A stretch of 64,000 nucleotides of DNA from Butyricicoccus sp. (GCA_020025885.1 JAHHRJ010000001.1:62001-126000), one strand, 5' to 3'; shown: positions 45,570-56,000, counted from the first letter of the stretch. The notes: generated by a model not told the origin, from the letters alone. Translations and numbers: made by a program.

Positions 45570-46395
45570 GAAATCAGAACTAATGGGGCGGTTGATTGCG
45601 GACACGATTTCCCATGAGATGGTGCGTCCGTTGGGACTGTTGGCGGTAAATCAATCTTATCTCTGGACACATCTGCGGTGCGATATGCCGGAGGCCGATG
45701 AAAAAACCAAACAGGCGCTGGAAGAAATCGAGATCGCACGAGAAAGTATTGAGCGGATGTGGCGTAATTGTACGGATCTATACGCCTGCATCTATGATGA
45801 AGTATATCCCAGAAAAGAGCCGATGGATCTGTGTGCGCTGTTGGAACTGATTCAGGAAGAAAGCAGCCTGGTCGAGCGTGCTGTAAACATCAGGATTGAG
45901 GCACAACTGCCGGAAGAACCGTTCTTTGTAACAACAGACAGAACGATGGCAGAGCAGATCATTTTGAATTTGCTGTCCAATGCATTGCAGACGAGCAAAC
46001 CGGGTGGAAAAATAATTCTTAGCCTGAGAAAAAGCAAAGATGGTGCTCAGTTGCTCATACAGGATTACTGTGGATGCATGATGGGACAGATAGCACGGAC
46101 GCTGTGCTGCGGAACGATCGGTGCAAGCGAAGAACCTACCTGGATTGGATCGGAAATCGGGTTGCATCTATGCCGAGAGTTGTGCGAGCTTCTGGAATGG
46201 AAAGCAACTGTCAAAACCAATAGCTGTGGTACGACCGTCACGCTGGATATTCCCACAGAAAAAGTGATGCTGGACAGTCGGCTGGTATTCCGTTCGGAAG
46301 ACGGAGACGAGGATATCAGTCGGACAGAATGTCTGGCACATATCCGGATGGAACTGAGCAGTGTACCTGGGCTGGAAGGCTACTGGATGAAATAA
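45556..46395 (+). CDS. Histidine-kinase-like protein, soluble
   Basis: 279 residues without membrane spans. HisKA-like start: MGRLIADTISHEMVRPLGLLAVN with the candidate phospho-His; an N-box IILNLLSNALQTSKPGGKI near residue 140; then a degenerate G1 box (QDYCGCM in place of DxGxGI) and GSEIGLHLCRELCELL as G2. The changed ATP lid may lower kinase activity. It overlaps the Spo0A-like regulator by 14 bases, so the two are a coupled pair. What it senses is unknown as there is no sensor domain. Confidence 0.75.
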   Translation: MRDAKKSELMGRLIADTISHEMVRPLGLLAVNQSYLWTHLRCDMPEADEKTKQALEEIEIARESIERMWRNCTDLYACIYDEVYPRKEPMDLCALLELIQEESSLVERAVNIRIEAQLPEEPFFVTTDRTMAEQIILNLLSNALQTSKPGGKIILSLRKSKDGAQLLIQDYCGCMMGQIARTLCCGTIGASEEPTWIGSEIGLHLCRELCELLEWKATVKTNSCGTTVTLDIPTEKVMLDSRLVFRSEDGDEDISRTECLAHIRMELSSVPGLEGYWMK

Positions 46396-46401
46396 AAAAC
46401 G

Positions 46402-46444
46402 AAAGAGGCTGTATCCGAAAAAACATCGGATACAGCCTCTTTTT
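46402..46444 (+). terminator. Terminator after the Spo0A-like operon
   Basis: AAAGAGGCTGTATCCGA and TCGGATACAGCCTCTTT form a 17-pair stem, followed by T. The 145 bases from here to pyrH are AT-rich with no clear promoter match that I can defend. Confidence 0.9.
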
Positions 46445-46588
46445 ACGAAAAAAGAATAGCGGAGAAGGCCCTTTTCAAGGGAGAATGGCTTTTTATGTTT
46501 ACAATATCCGTCTTTTATTGTAAAATGTAGAGAGCTATAAGCGTAAATTTACAATATTAAGAATTAAGAATGGATGGTGGACAAGGAT

Positions 46589-47299
46589 ATGGCATTGCGG
46601 TATAACAGAGTCCTTTTGAAAGTGAGCGGCGAAGCGCTGGGTGGCCAGAAAGGCACCGGTTTTGATGAAGCTGTGATGGAGAGCATCTGCGCAGGCATCA
46701 AAAAGGCTCATGATCTGGGCGCAGAAATCGGTATCGTAGTGGGTGGCGGCAACTTCTGGCGCGGCCGTTCCAGCGGTAAGATGGAGCGTACTCTGGCCGA
46801 CAAGATCGGTATGCTGGCAACGGTAATGAACTGCCTGGCTGTGGCAGATGCACTGCGTCAGCAGGGCCTGGAGGCTGTGGTTATGACCAGCCTGTTTATG
46901 CCGCAGGTGGCACAGCCCTTCAGCCGTGACGAGGCAATTGCCGCAATGAAGGCCGGAAAGATCGTTCTGTTCGGCGGCGGCACCGGCAACCCGTTCTTCT
47001 CCACCGATACGACCAGCGCACTGCGCGCAATCGAAATCGATGCAGAGATCATGTTCAAGGCAACGATGGTGGACGGCGTTTACGATAAGGACCCCCACAA
47101 GTATTCCGATGCAGTGAAGTACGACAGCCTAACCTTCAGCAAGGTGCTGGAAGATCAGCTGGGCGTAATGGACGGCACTGCTGCAACCCTGTGCCGCGAT
47201 AACAAGCTGCCTATCTTCGTATTTGATCTGGCTGATCCGGACAACATTGCACGCGCAGTGCAGGGCGAAGCTGTGGGCACGCTGGTCTACGAAGGCTGA
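46589..47299 (+). CDS. pyrH: UMP kinase
   Basis: 236 residues from ATG 46589; an in-frame ATG at 46574 lacks a ribosome site, while GGTGG lies eight bases before 46589. The amino-acid-kinase fold is evident: YNRVLLKVSGEALGG, GIVVGGGNFWRG, LADKIGMLATVMNCLAVADALR, GKIVLFGGGTGNPFFSTDTTSALRA and MVDGVYDKDP. It phosphorylates UMP to UDP. First of the core operon pyrH-frr-uppS-cdsA-dxr-rseP-ispG-polC. Confidence 0.96.
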   Translation: MALRYNRVLLKVSGEALGGQKGTGFDEAVMESICAGIKKAHDLGAEIGIVVGGGNFWRGRSSGKMERTLADKIGMLATVMNCLAVADALRQQGLEAVVMTSLFMPQVAQPFSRDEAIAAMKAGKIVLFGGGTGNPFFSTDTTSALRAIEIDAEIMFKATMVDGVYDKDPHKYSDAVKYDSLTFSKVLEDQLGVMDGTAATLCRDNKLPIFVFDLADPDNIARAVQGEAVGTLVYEG

Positions 47300-47356
47300 T
47301 TTTTAGGAATATCGCCTGCTGGACGGGCACTATCATATATTAAAGGAGAATCGACT

Positions 47357-47911
47357 ATGAACACCATGGTAAAGGTATACGAAGACAAGATGAAGAGCTC
47401 TCTCGAGCATCTGGATCGTGAGCTTGCCGCAGTGCGCGCAGGCCGTGCAAACCCTGCCGTTCTGGATCATGTGACGGTAGAATACTATGGCGCAGCCACT
47501 CCCCTGGCACAGCTGGCATCCGTAGCAGTTACCGAGGCACGCATCCTGACTATCACCCCCTGGGATCGCAGCCTGCTGAAGCCCATCGTGAAGGCTATCC
47601 AGATGAGCGACATCGGCATCAACCCCATTGATGACGGCGTGGCAATTCGCCTGACCTTCCCGGCACCCACCGAGGAGCGCCGCAAGCAGCTGGCAAAGGA
47701 CGTTTCCAAGCTGGGCGAGGAAACCAAGGTTGCTGTGCGCAACATTCGCCGCGATGCAATGGATAAGGCTAAGGCTGAAAAGAAGAATGGCGAGCTGACC
47801 GAGGACGAACAGAAGAAGGTTGAAGAGGACGTTCAGAAGCTGACTGACAAGTTCATCAAGATGGTGGACAAGGCTGTGGACGATAAGCAGAAGGAAGTTA
47901 TGTCCGTCTGA
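47357..47911 (+). CDS. frr: Ribosome recycling factor
   Basis: 184 residues, exactly the usual length. KMKSSLEHLDRELAAVRAGRANPAVLDHVTVEYYGAATPLAQLASV is the N-terminal helix plus domain II start; VRNIRRDAMDKAK and the C-terminal helix complete the L-shaped three-helix factor. With EF-G it splits post-termination ribosomes. It is followed by a strong hairpin with T run before uppS. Confidence 0.97.
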   Translation: MNTMVKVYEDKMKSSLEHLDRELAAVRAGRANPAVLDHVTVEYYGAATPLAQLASVAVTEARILTITPWDRSLLKPIVKAIQMSDIGINPIDDGVAIRLTFPAPTEERRKQLAKDVSKLGEETKVAVRNIRRDAMDKAKAEKKNGELTEDEQKKVEEDVQKLTDKFIKMVDKAVDDKQKEVMSV

Positions 47912-47932
47912 TTTCCTGTGAACAAAGGACTG

Positions 47933-47969
47933 GATACCGTGCGCTGATGTGGTGCGCGGTATCTTTTTT
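47933..47969 (+). terminator. Terminator-like hairpin between frr and uppS
   Basis: GATACCGTGCGC and GTGCGCGGTATC pair over 12 bases around TGATGTG, followed by a T run that abuts the uppS ribosome site. It may let only part of the transcription pass into the lipid genes. Confidence 0.8.
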
Positions 47970-47982
47970 AGGAGAATGTACT

Positions 47983-48699
47983 ATGACAAAGCATCCGGAA
48001 TCTTTCGCGGCAGGTCTGTCGGTAGGCATCATCATGGATGGCAACGGCCGTTGGGCACAAAAGCGCGGTCTGCCGCGTACGGCAGGGCACAAGCGCGGCG
48101 CCGAGGTCTTTGATGAGATTGTGCACTACTGTAACGATCTGGGCCTGGCTTCGGCAACGTTTTACGCGTTTTCTACCGAGAACTGGCGTCGTCCGCCTGA
48201 AGAAGTGGGCATCATCATGAAGCTGTTTGGACAGTATCTGATTAAGGCTCATGACTACGAAAAGGAAAACAACAAAGTCATTTTCATTGGCGACCGCACC
48301 ATGCTGGACCCGAAATATCAAAAGCAGATGCAGGAGATCGAAGAAAAAACGGCCAATAATACAGGTATGATCCTGAACGTAGCCATCAACTACGGTGGCC
48401 GACCGGAAATTGTGCGCGCTGCACAGGCTTTGGCACAAAAGGCTGCCAACGGAGAAATCGCTCCGGAGGACATTACGGAAGATATGATGTCTGCCGAAAT
48501 GTACACCGCAGGCCAGAAAGACCCGGACTTTATTTTGCGCCCCAGCGGAGAAAAGCGTCTGTCCAACTTTATGCTGTGGCAGGCTGCCTATTCGGAACTG
48601 GTGGAGATGGACGTTCTGTGGCCCGACTTTACGCCGGACGATTTGGACCGCGCCATTGAAGAATTCAATCGCCGCAGCAGACGCTTCGGCGGACTCTAA
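47983..48699 (+). CDS. uppS: Undecaprenyl diphosphate synthase
   Basis: 238 residues from ATG 47983 behind AGGAGA; an upstream ATG at 47947 lies inside the terminator hairpin. VGIIMDGNGRWAQKRGL with catalytic Asp19, GHKRGAE, YAFSTENWRRP and a C-terminal DFILRPSGEKRLSNFMLWQAAYSEL are the cis-prenyltransferase motifs. It makes the C55 lipid carrier for wall synthesis. Confidence 0.96.
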   Translation: MTKHPESFAAGLSVGIIMDGNGRWAQKRGLPRTAGHKRGAEVFDEIVHYCNDLGLASATFYAFSTENWRRPPEEVGIIMKLFGQYLIKAHDYEKENNKVIFIGDRTMLDPKYQKQMQEIEEKTANNTGMILNVAINYGGRPEIVRAAQALAQKAANGEIAPEDITEDMMSAEMYTAGQKDPDFILRPSGEKRLSNFMLWQAAYSELVEMDVLWPDFTPDDLDRAIEEFNRRSRRFGGL

Positions 48700-48714
48700 G
48701 GAGCGTTTTAGCGT

Positions 48715-49575
48715 ATGAAAACTCGTGTGATTACCGCTATCGTAGGTCTGGGCGTGCTGGCTTTGGTCCTGCTGATGTTTAATACTCCCATTTTTAATCT
48801 GATTATTGCAGGCATTACGCTGATTGCAATTTACGAAGTGTACCATGCCATGGGCATGGGCAAAAAAGAATGGCCGCTGCTGGCGGTTTGGGTGCCCTTT
48901 ACACTTGCGGCCATGTTTTTCTATCTGCCCCATGTGTGGTCGATTCTTTTGCCGATGGCCTACTTACTGGTAGCGTTTATTTGTATCTATCTGGTGGTGC
49001 GCAACGGCACGGTCAGCTATCAGAAAGTAGCAGGTCTGGTGATGTTTGGCGGTATTATTCTGCTGTGCTTCTTCTCACTGGTATATTTGAAAAAGCTGTT
49101 ACCGGTGGACGTATATCGGTATGATGCCGTATTCTTTATTCTGCTGATCCTGTGCTTTGCATGGGGCGGCGATACCTGCGCCTATTTTGCAGGCCGTGCC
49201 TTTGGCAAGCATAAGTTGTGCCCGAAGGTCAGCCCGAAAAAGACGGTGGAAGGCGCAATCGGCGGTGTGCTGGGCACCATGGTATTTGGTGTGGTGGCAA
49301 CCCTGGTTTACGCTTATGCAGCAGACCGTGTGGAATACTTTACCCAGTCCAACATTGGTGTTTCCATGTATGTGGTGATTGCACTGCTGGGCATGGTTGC
49401 AGCGGTTCTGGGCATTTACGGCGACCTGTTTGCCAGCGTGGTCAAGCGCCAGTGCGGCCTGAAGGACTACGGCGACATTTTCCCCGGACATGGCGGCGTT
49501 CTGGATCGTTTTGACAGCGTGCTGTTTATTGCACCGTTCGTTACGATGGTGGTCACGGTAGTGTTCTATCGCTGA
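48715..49575 (+). CDS. cdsA: Phosphatidate cytidylyltransferase
   Basis: 286 residues with seven to eight membrane spans. The C-terminal family signature GDLFASVVKRQCGLKDYGDIFPGHGGVLDRFDS is complete, including the two metal-binding aspartates. It makes CDP-diacylglycerol for phospholipids. GGAG site 11 bases upstream; the next gene begins 24 bases after the stop. Confidence 0.95.
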   Translation: MKTRVITAIVGLGVLALVLLMFNTPIFNLIIAGITLIAIYEVYHAMGMGKKEWPLLAVWVPFTLAAMFFYLPHVWSILLPMAYLLVAFICIYLVVRNGTVSYQKVAGLVMFGGIILLCFFSLVYLKKLLPVDVYRYDAVFFILLILCFAWGGDTCAYFAGRAFGKHKLCPKVSPKKTVEGAIGGVLGTMVFGVVATLVYAYAADRVEYFTQSNIGVSMYVVIALLGMVAAVLGIYGDLFASVVKRQCGLKDYGDIFPGHGGVLDRFDSVLFIAPFVTMVVTVVFYR

Positions 49576-49599
49576 TTGGAGTCAAAAAGGAGAGAACAA

Positions 49600-50751
49600 A
49601 TGGCTAAGAAAATCACACTGCTGGGTTCCACCGGTTCCATCGGTACCCAGAGTTTGGATGTGGTGCGCGCACAGGGCTATGAAATCTTTGGCCTTTCTGC
49701 AAACCGCAGCACCGATCTTTTGCTGAAGCAGATTGCAGAATTTCATCCGAAATATGTATGCGTGACCGACCCGGAAGCATACAAAAAAGTAGATGCTGCG
49801 CTGGCTGGTACAGTAGGTGCGCCTAAGCTGCTGCAAGGAAAAGAAGGCCTGACCCAGCTTGCTGCGATGGATGGCACGGATGTCGTCTTGAACAGCGTTG
49901 TGGGCATTGCCGGCTTGGGTGCAAGCCTGTCCGCCATTGAAAGTGGCCACGACCTGGCTTTGGCCAACAAGGAAAGCCTGGTAACAGGCGGTCATCTGGT
50001 TACCGAAGCAGTCAAGGAACACGGTGTGCATCTGTTGCCGGTAGACAGTGAACATTCTGCCATTTTCCAGTGCCTGCAGGATGCAAACAGCGCAAAGTCT
50101 TTGACGAAAATCCTTTTGACTGCTTCCGGCGGCCCGTTCTTCGGCATGAAGAAAGAAGAACTGGCAGGCAAAACCAAGGCAGATGCGCTCAAGCATCCGA
50201 ACTGGAACATGGGTGCTAAAATCACCATCGACAGCGCATCCTTGATGAACAAGGGCCTGGAGCTGATCGAGGCGGTTTGGCTGTTTGGCCTGCCTGCGGA
50301 AAAAATCCAAATCGTTGTTCAGCGGCAGAGCATTGTACATTCCGCCGTGCAGTTCAGCGATAATTCTGTCATTGCACAGCTGGGCAGCCCGGATATGCGC
50401 CTACCGATTCAGTATGCACTGACTTGGCCGGAGCGCAAGCCTTGCCCCACGCCGGAACTGGATTTCACCCAGCTGAAGCAGCTGACCTTTGACGTGGCGG
50501 ACGAGGAAACCTTCCGCTGCCTGGCTGCCTGCAAAAAGGCAATTAACAAAGGCGGTCTTGGCCCCTGCGCTGCAAACGGCGCAAACGAGGAAGCAGTTAA
50601 ATTGTTCCTGGAAGATAAAATCGGCTTTTTGGATATCGGCCGTCTGGTGGAAGCTGTTGTGGACAGCGACAGCTATGGCGGAAGCTATACCCTGGCTGAT
50701 GTATATGAATGTGACCGTATGGCACGCGCATTTGTGTACGCAAATCTGTAA
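49600..50751 (+). CDS. dxr: 1-deoxy-D-xylulose 5-phosphate reductoisomerase
   Basis: 383 residues from ATG 49600 behind AAAGGAGAG. The NADPH loop GSTGSIGTQSLDV is at the start; the metal and substrate motifs DSEHSAIFQCL, TASGGPF, NMGAKITIDSASLMNKGLELIEA follow; the C-terminal NGANEEAV matches the helical domain. Second step of the MEP isoprenoid pathway; ispG of the same pathway lies two genes downstream, supplying precursors to UppS. Confidence 0.97.
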   Translation: MAKKITLLGSTGSIGTQSLDVVRAQGYEIFGLSANRSTDLLLKQIAEFHPKYVCVTDPEAYKKVDAALAGTVGAPKLLQGKEGLTQLAAMDGTDVVLNSVVGIAGLGASLSAIESGHDLALANKESLVTGGHLVTEAVKEHGVHLLPVDSEHSAIFQCLQDANSAKSLTKILLTASGGPFFGMKKEELAGKTKADALKHPNWNMGAKITIDSASLMNKGLELIEAVWLFGLPAEKIQIVVQRQSIVHSAVQFSDNSVIAQLGSPDMRLPIQYALTWPERKPCPTPELDFTQLKQLTFDVADEETFRCLAACKKAINKGGLGPCAANGANEEAVKLFLEDKIGFLDIGRLVEAVVDSDSYGGSYTLADVYECDRMARAFVYANL

Positions 50752-50793
50752 TCTACGGTAAAGCGACCCGTCTGCTTTGGAAAGAGAGGCTTC

Positions 50794-51912
50794 ATGTCAA
50801 CAATCATTTCCATCCTGGTTGCGGTGCTGGTATTTGGCATCGTGATCCTGTTCCATGAATTTGGACATTTTATCACCGCAAAGTGGAGCGGCGTGCAGGT
50901 CAACGAGTTTTCCATCGGTATGGGACCCGCCCTGGTGAAAAAAATCTGGCGCGGAACCCAGTACAGTATTCGTCTTTTACCCATTGGCGGCTATGTGGCT
51001 ATGGAAGGTGAAGACAGCCCGGAAAGCTCCCGCACGGCAGCACCGCAGGACGAGGAAGATGCGGACGAAGATGCGGACGAAGATGATTTGAACCCAATCC
51101 CCGTAGAGCAGCGCACTGGTATCCCGTTTGATCATGCAAAGCTGTGGAAACGACTGGTCATCATTGTGGCTGGTGCGTTTATGAACTTTGTACTGGGCTT
51201 TTTGGTATTGCTGGTCTTTGTGGGAATGGATGATTCCATTATCACTCTGAAGATTCACAGCTTTGATGAAGGCGCTCTGTGTGCGGAAACCGGCTTGCAG
51301 GCGGAGGACGAAATTCTCGCCATCAACGGTCGCCGCTGCTTTGTGCCGGAAGACCTTTCCTATGAGCTGAGCCGTACAGAAAATTACAGCGCCGATTTTA
51401 CCGTCCTGCGTGATGGTAAAAAAGTGCAGCTGGACGGCGTGCGCTTCAACACCGTTACCGACGAGCAGGGTAATACCTATATGCCGCCGCAGATCGTTGT
51501 GTATGCGGTACCCAGAACGCCGATGGGCGTGATTCGTCAGGCAGCAAACTATGAGATTTATTATGGCCGTGTGGTGTTTACCACATTGATGGATTTGGCA
51601 CGCGGCCGTGAGAGCATCAACAACCTGTCCGGTCCGGTGGGCATTGTAAGCGCCATTGAGCAGGCCGTTTCTGTGGACTGGAGCACCGTGCTGAGCCTGC
51701 TGGCGCTGATTACCATCAACCTGGGCATCTTTAACCTGATGCCTCTGCCGGCGCTGGATGGCGGCAAGGTAGTGTTCCTGTTGATTGAATGCATTATCCG
51801 GCGTCCTGTCCCGGCAAAGGTGCAGGAAGCTGTGAATCTGCTGGGCTTTGTGCTGTTGTTCGGTTTGATGATTTTTGTGACCGGAAACGATCTGATCCGG
51901 TTGTTCTTCTAA
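50794..51912 (+). CDS. rseP: RseP-type site-2 membrane metalloprotease
   Basis: 372 residues. First span with the zinc site HEFGH at 21-25; a cytoplasmic acidic insert (DEEDADEDADEDD, about 85-100), unusual in its density of acidic residues; a PDZ domain (about 170-260) with GLQAEDEILAINGR; then NLSGPVGIV and the last metal ligand in NLMPLPALDGGKV. It cleaves membrane anchors such as anti-sigma factors and signal peptide remnants. The acidic loop looks specific to this lineage. Confidence 0.94.
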   Translation: MSTIISILVAVLVFGIVILFHEFGHFITAKWSGVQVNEFSIGMGPALVKKIWRGTQYSIRLLPIGGYVAMEGEDSPESSRTAAPQDEEDADEDADEDDLNPIPVEQRTGIPFDHAKLWKRLVIIVAGAFMNFVLGFLVLLVFVGMDDSIITLKIHSFDEGALCAETGLQAEDEILAINGRRCFVPEDLSYELSRTENYSADFTVLRDGKKVQLDGVRFNTVTDEQGNTYMPPQIVVYAVPRTPMGVIRQAANYEIYYGRVVFTTLMDLARGRESINNLSGPVGIVSAIEQAVSVDWSTVLSLLALITINLGIFNLMPLPALDGGKVVFLLIECIIRRPVPAKVQEAVNLLGFVLLFGLMIFVTGNDLIRLFF

Positions 51913-51928
51913 GCAAAAGGAGGTTTCC

Positions 51929-52981
51929 ATGCGTCAGTTAAAGCGTGAAGTAAAAATTGGAAATGTGACCATTGGCGGTAATTATCCCGTTGCCGTGCAG
52001 ACCATGCTGAATGTGCCCATTCAGGATGTGGCAGGCAATGTGGCACAGGCCAAGCGCTGCGAAGAAGCCGGCTGCCAGATCCTGCGCATCACTTGCCCGA
52101 CGGCAGAGGATGCAAAAGTAATTGCTGCTGTGAAAGAAGCTGTAAATATTCCCATCGTGGCAGATATTCACTTCGATTACAAGGCAGCCCTGGCTTGCGC
52201 CGATATTGGCGTGGATAAAATCCGCATCAATCCGGGCAACATTGGCGACGACGATCGTGTGCGTGAAGTGGTAAAGGCCTGCAATGCCAAGAACATTCCG
52301 ATCCGCATCGGTGTGAACGGCGGCAGCCTGGAAAAGCACATCCTGGCAAAGTACGGCGCAGCTGTGCCCGAAGCCATGGTGGAAAGCGCTATGTATCATG
52401 TGCGCCTGCTGGAAAAGTTCGATTTCAACAACATTGTCATTTCCATCAAGAGCAGCAATGTGCCCCGTATGATGGAGGCTTACCGCCAGTTGTCTGCCAT
52501 GACGGATTATCCGCTGCACGTCGGCGTGACCGAGGCAGGTACCTACCAGATGGGTCTGCTCAAGTCAGGTATGGGCATTGGCGGTATGCTGCTGGAAGGC
52601 ATTGGCGATACCATTCGTGTTTCTCTGGCCGATGAGCCGGAAAAAGAAGTGGAAGCAGGCTACAACATTCTGCGCGCTGTGGGTTACCCTGTGGCAGGAC
52701 CGGAAGTGATTACCTGCCCGACCTGTGGCCGCACCCAGTATCCCTGCACCGAAATTGCCAACGAAGTGGAACGCCGCCTGCGTGGCTGCAAGAAATCCAT
52801 TAAGGTAGCCGTTATGGGCTGTGTTGTCAATGGCCCCGGTGAAGCACGTGAAGCAGATATTGGCATTGCCGGCGGCAAGGACGAAGCGTTGCTGTTTGTA
52901 CATGGCACACCTGTGCGCAAGCTGGTGGGCGATAAGGAATCGATTCTGGATCAGTTTATGGAGGAAATCAATAAGCTGTAA
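51929..52981 (+). CDS. ispG: 4-hydroxy-3-methylbut-2-enyl diphosphate synthase
   Basis: 350 residues behind AAAGGAGG. N-terminal TIM barrel: GGNYPVAVQTMLNVPIQDV, VADIHFDYKAAL, KIRINPGNIG, NGGSLEKHI. The C-terminal [4Fe-4S] domain has CPTCGR and the third ligand in MGCVVNGPGEAREADIGIAGG. It performs the reductive step of the MEP pathway. A GC-rich hairpin separates it from polC. Confidence 0.97.
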   Translation: MRQLKREVKIGNVTIGGNYPVAVQTMLNVPIQDVAGNVAQAKRCEEAGCQILRITCPTAEDAKVIAAVKEAVNIPIVADIHFDYKAALACADIGVDKIRINPGNIGDDDRVREVVKACNAKNIPIRIGVNGGSLEKHILAKYGAAVPEAMVESAMYHVRLLEKFDFNNIVISIKSSNVPRMMEAYRQLSAMTDYPLHVGVTEAGTYQMGLLKSGMGIGGMLLEGIGDTIRVSLADEPEKEVEAGYNILRAVGYPVAGPEVITCPTCGRTQYPCTEIANEVERRLRGCKKSIKVAVMGCVVNGPGEAREADIGIAGGKDEALLFVHGTPVRKLVGDKESILDQFMEEINKL

Positions 52982-53015
52982 AGCCAGTCGAACCAATTGA
53001 ATGAGAAAATGATTT

Positions 53016-53050
53016 TGCGGCGCAGCCGGTTTTCGGCCGCGCCGCATTTT
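53016..53050 (+). terminator. Hairpin between ispG and polC
   Basis: TGCGGCGC-A-GCCG pairs with CGGC-C-GCGCCGCA around GTTTT, followed by TTTT. A weak or partial terminator. Confidence 0.65.
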
Positions 53051-53078
53051 GAGCCTTTCAGGAAAGGAGACGTGGAGT

Positions 53079-56000
53079 ATGCAGCCGATGGTTTCCAAGC
53101 TTTGGCCGCAGTTTATGGCAGACCCCGATTTTGCGGCCCACTTTGGGAATGTAATCGTGGAAAAAGCGGAGATGTTCCGCGTAGATAAAAAAATCCTGTT
53201 TACCCTGCGCAGCGTGGCACCGCTTGACCCGATGATGTGCGCGCGCCTGCTGGCCAGCCTGGAAGCGGATTTTGCAGGCTATGAACTGAAAATTCGCAAC
53301 TGCTTTGGATATGCGCATCTGGATGCAGCCGCGCTGCAAATGCTGCTGGAAGAAATGAAGGCAGAAGGTATCCCCATCAACGGCTTTTTGGATGGGGTGA
53401 AAATCGAGATCAACGGAAAAAATATCCGTCTGGGCGCACGCAACGGCATCCACATTTTGAACGAAGTAGAATTTCCGCGCCTGCTTGCGGAACGCATCGA
53501 GCAGCGCACCGGCGTAAAGCCTGCGGTCGAACTGTACAGCATGGCGGACGCAACCCAGCTGGCAAAACAGGAAGAACGTCTGGAGAAAAAGACGGCGGCA
53601 CCTGTGGTGGCATTTGAAAAGAAGAGTACCGGTACAGTGGTGCACATGGATGGTCTGGAGCTGGCAGAAAAGCCTTGCACCATTTTCCATGGCAAGATGT
53701 TCAAACCCCATGACCCCACACCGCTGAAGGATTTGGGTGGCGAAGGCGGCAAGTGCATCATCTGGGGCGATGTGTTCGCCAAGGAAACCAAAGGCAACTT
53801 CCGCAAGATTTATACGGTTTCCATTACGGACTACACAGGCTCTATCAACCTGAAAGTGCGCGCTCAGGAAGGCGAGGATGCCTCCAAGTGGGAAGAAATC
53901 GCAAACGGCGCAACGGTCATCGTGCGCGGCGACTGCACCTATGACAAGTACGAGCGCGACTATGTGGTATACCCCTATGATGTGCTGATTGTGGAGCGAA
54001 AGAAGCGCGAGGACAACGCACCCGAAAAGCGCGTGGAGCTGCATCTGCATACCAAACTGTCCAGCATGGACGGCTTCTGCGATCCGGGTGGAATTGTCAA
54101 GTTGGCGCACAGCATGGGACATCGTGCCATTGCCATTACGGACCATGGCGTATGCCAAGGTTATCCGGAAGCAATGCTGGCTGCGGACAATATCCACAAG
54201 AAAGATCCGGATTTTAAGGTCATTTACGGTTGCGAGTTGTATTTCGTGGATGACATGATCCCTTGCGTATACGGCCCAAAGGACGAACCGCTGTCTGGAA
54301 GCTTCTGTATCTTTGATACGGAGACCACAGGTCTTGATCCGGGAAGTGAATACTTAACCGAAATCGGCGCCGTAATTGTGGAAAACGGCCAGATCGTGGA
54401 TCACTTCGATACGTTCGTAAAGCCGCCCAAGCTGATTACGCCGCGCATTACCGAGCTGACGGGCATCAGCAACGAGATGGTAGCGGATGCACCGGATGAA
54501 AAAGAAGCATTCGAGAAATTCCTGGCTTTTGCAGATGGACGCATCTTAGTAGCGCACAATGCCAACGGATTTGATATGCGCTTTTTGCGTGCCATTGCCC
54601 GGCGCCATAATATGGAGTGGGATTGCACCTACATCGATACCCTGACGATGACACAGGCACTGTGCCCCGGTCTGGGCAATTATAAGCAGACCAATATTTA
54701 CAAGCACCTGGAGCTGGGCAAGTATAATGCCCACCGCGCAAACGAGGATTCGGAGGCGCTGGCAGAAATTTTCTGTGTGCTGCTGGGAGATCTGGCAGAA
54801 AAGGAAATCACCAGGGTCAGTGAAATCAATACAGGTCTGGGCGGCAACAAGGAAGTTCTGAAAAAGAAATATTACCATCTGATCGTTTTGGTGAAAAACC
54901 AGATCGGCCTGAAAAACCTGTACAAGCTGGTCAGCGAAGCCCATGTGACGAACTTCTTCAAAAAGCCGCGTGTGCCGCGCAGCAGCCTGAACAAGTGGCG
55001 CGAAGGCCTGATCTTGACAAGCGCCTGTGAAGCAGGCGAGTTGTACCGCGCGGTTGTGGACGGCCGCTCGTATGATGAACTGAAAAAGATTGCATCCTAT
55101 TACGACGTGCTGGAAGTACAGCCATTGGGCAACAATGAATACATGGTGCGCGATGGCAAAGTACCCAGTATGGAAACCATCAAGGACTTTAACCGCACCA
55201 TTATTCAGCTGGGTGAAGATTTGCATAAGCCGGTCATTGCCACCGGTGACGTACATTTCCAGGAGCCGGAGGATGCCATTTACCGTGCGGTATTGCAGGC
55301 AGGCAATGGCTTTAAGGATGCCGATCACCAGCCGCCGCTGTATTACCGAACTACAGAAGATATGCTGTCCCAGTTTAACTATCTGCCGCGGGAAAAGGCT
55401 TATGAAATCGTTGTAACCAATCCGAACAAAATTGCAGCTTCGATTGATAATAACCTGCGTGCCATTCCGCGCGGCACCTATCCGCCCAGCATCGAAGGCG
55501 CCGAACAGCAGCTGCGCGATGCGACCTGGGAACACGCCAAACGGGATTACGGCGACCCTCTGCCAAAAATTGTAGAGGACCGTTTGAATAAAGAACTGGA
55601 CTCCATCTGCGGCCATGGTTATGCTGTTTTGTACGTTATTGCGGTTAAGCTGGTGGCGTATTCCAATGCAGGCGGCTATCAGGTAGGCAGCCGTGGTTCT
55701 GTTGGCTCGTCTGCTGTGGCGCACTTTTCCGGTATTTCGGAAGTAAACAGTCTGCCGCCCCATTACCGCTGCCCCAAGTGTAAGTACAGCGAGTTTATTT
55801 TGGACGGCAGCGTGGATGACGGCTTTGACCTGCCGGACAAGACTTGCCCCAAGTGCGGCGAAAAGCTGATTGTGGACGGACATGACATCCCGTTCGAAAC
55901 CTTCCTGGGTTTCTACGGCGACAAGGAGCCTGATATCGACCTGAACTTCTCCGGCGAATACCAGAGCAATGTGCACCGTTACACGGAGGAACTGTTCGGC

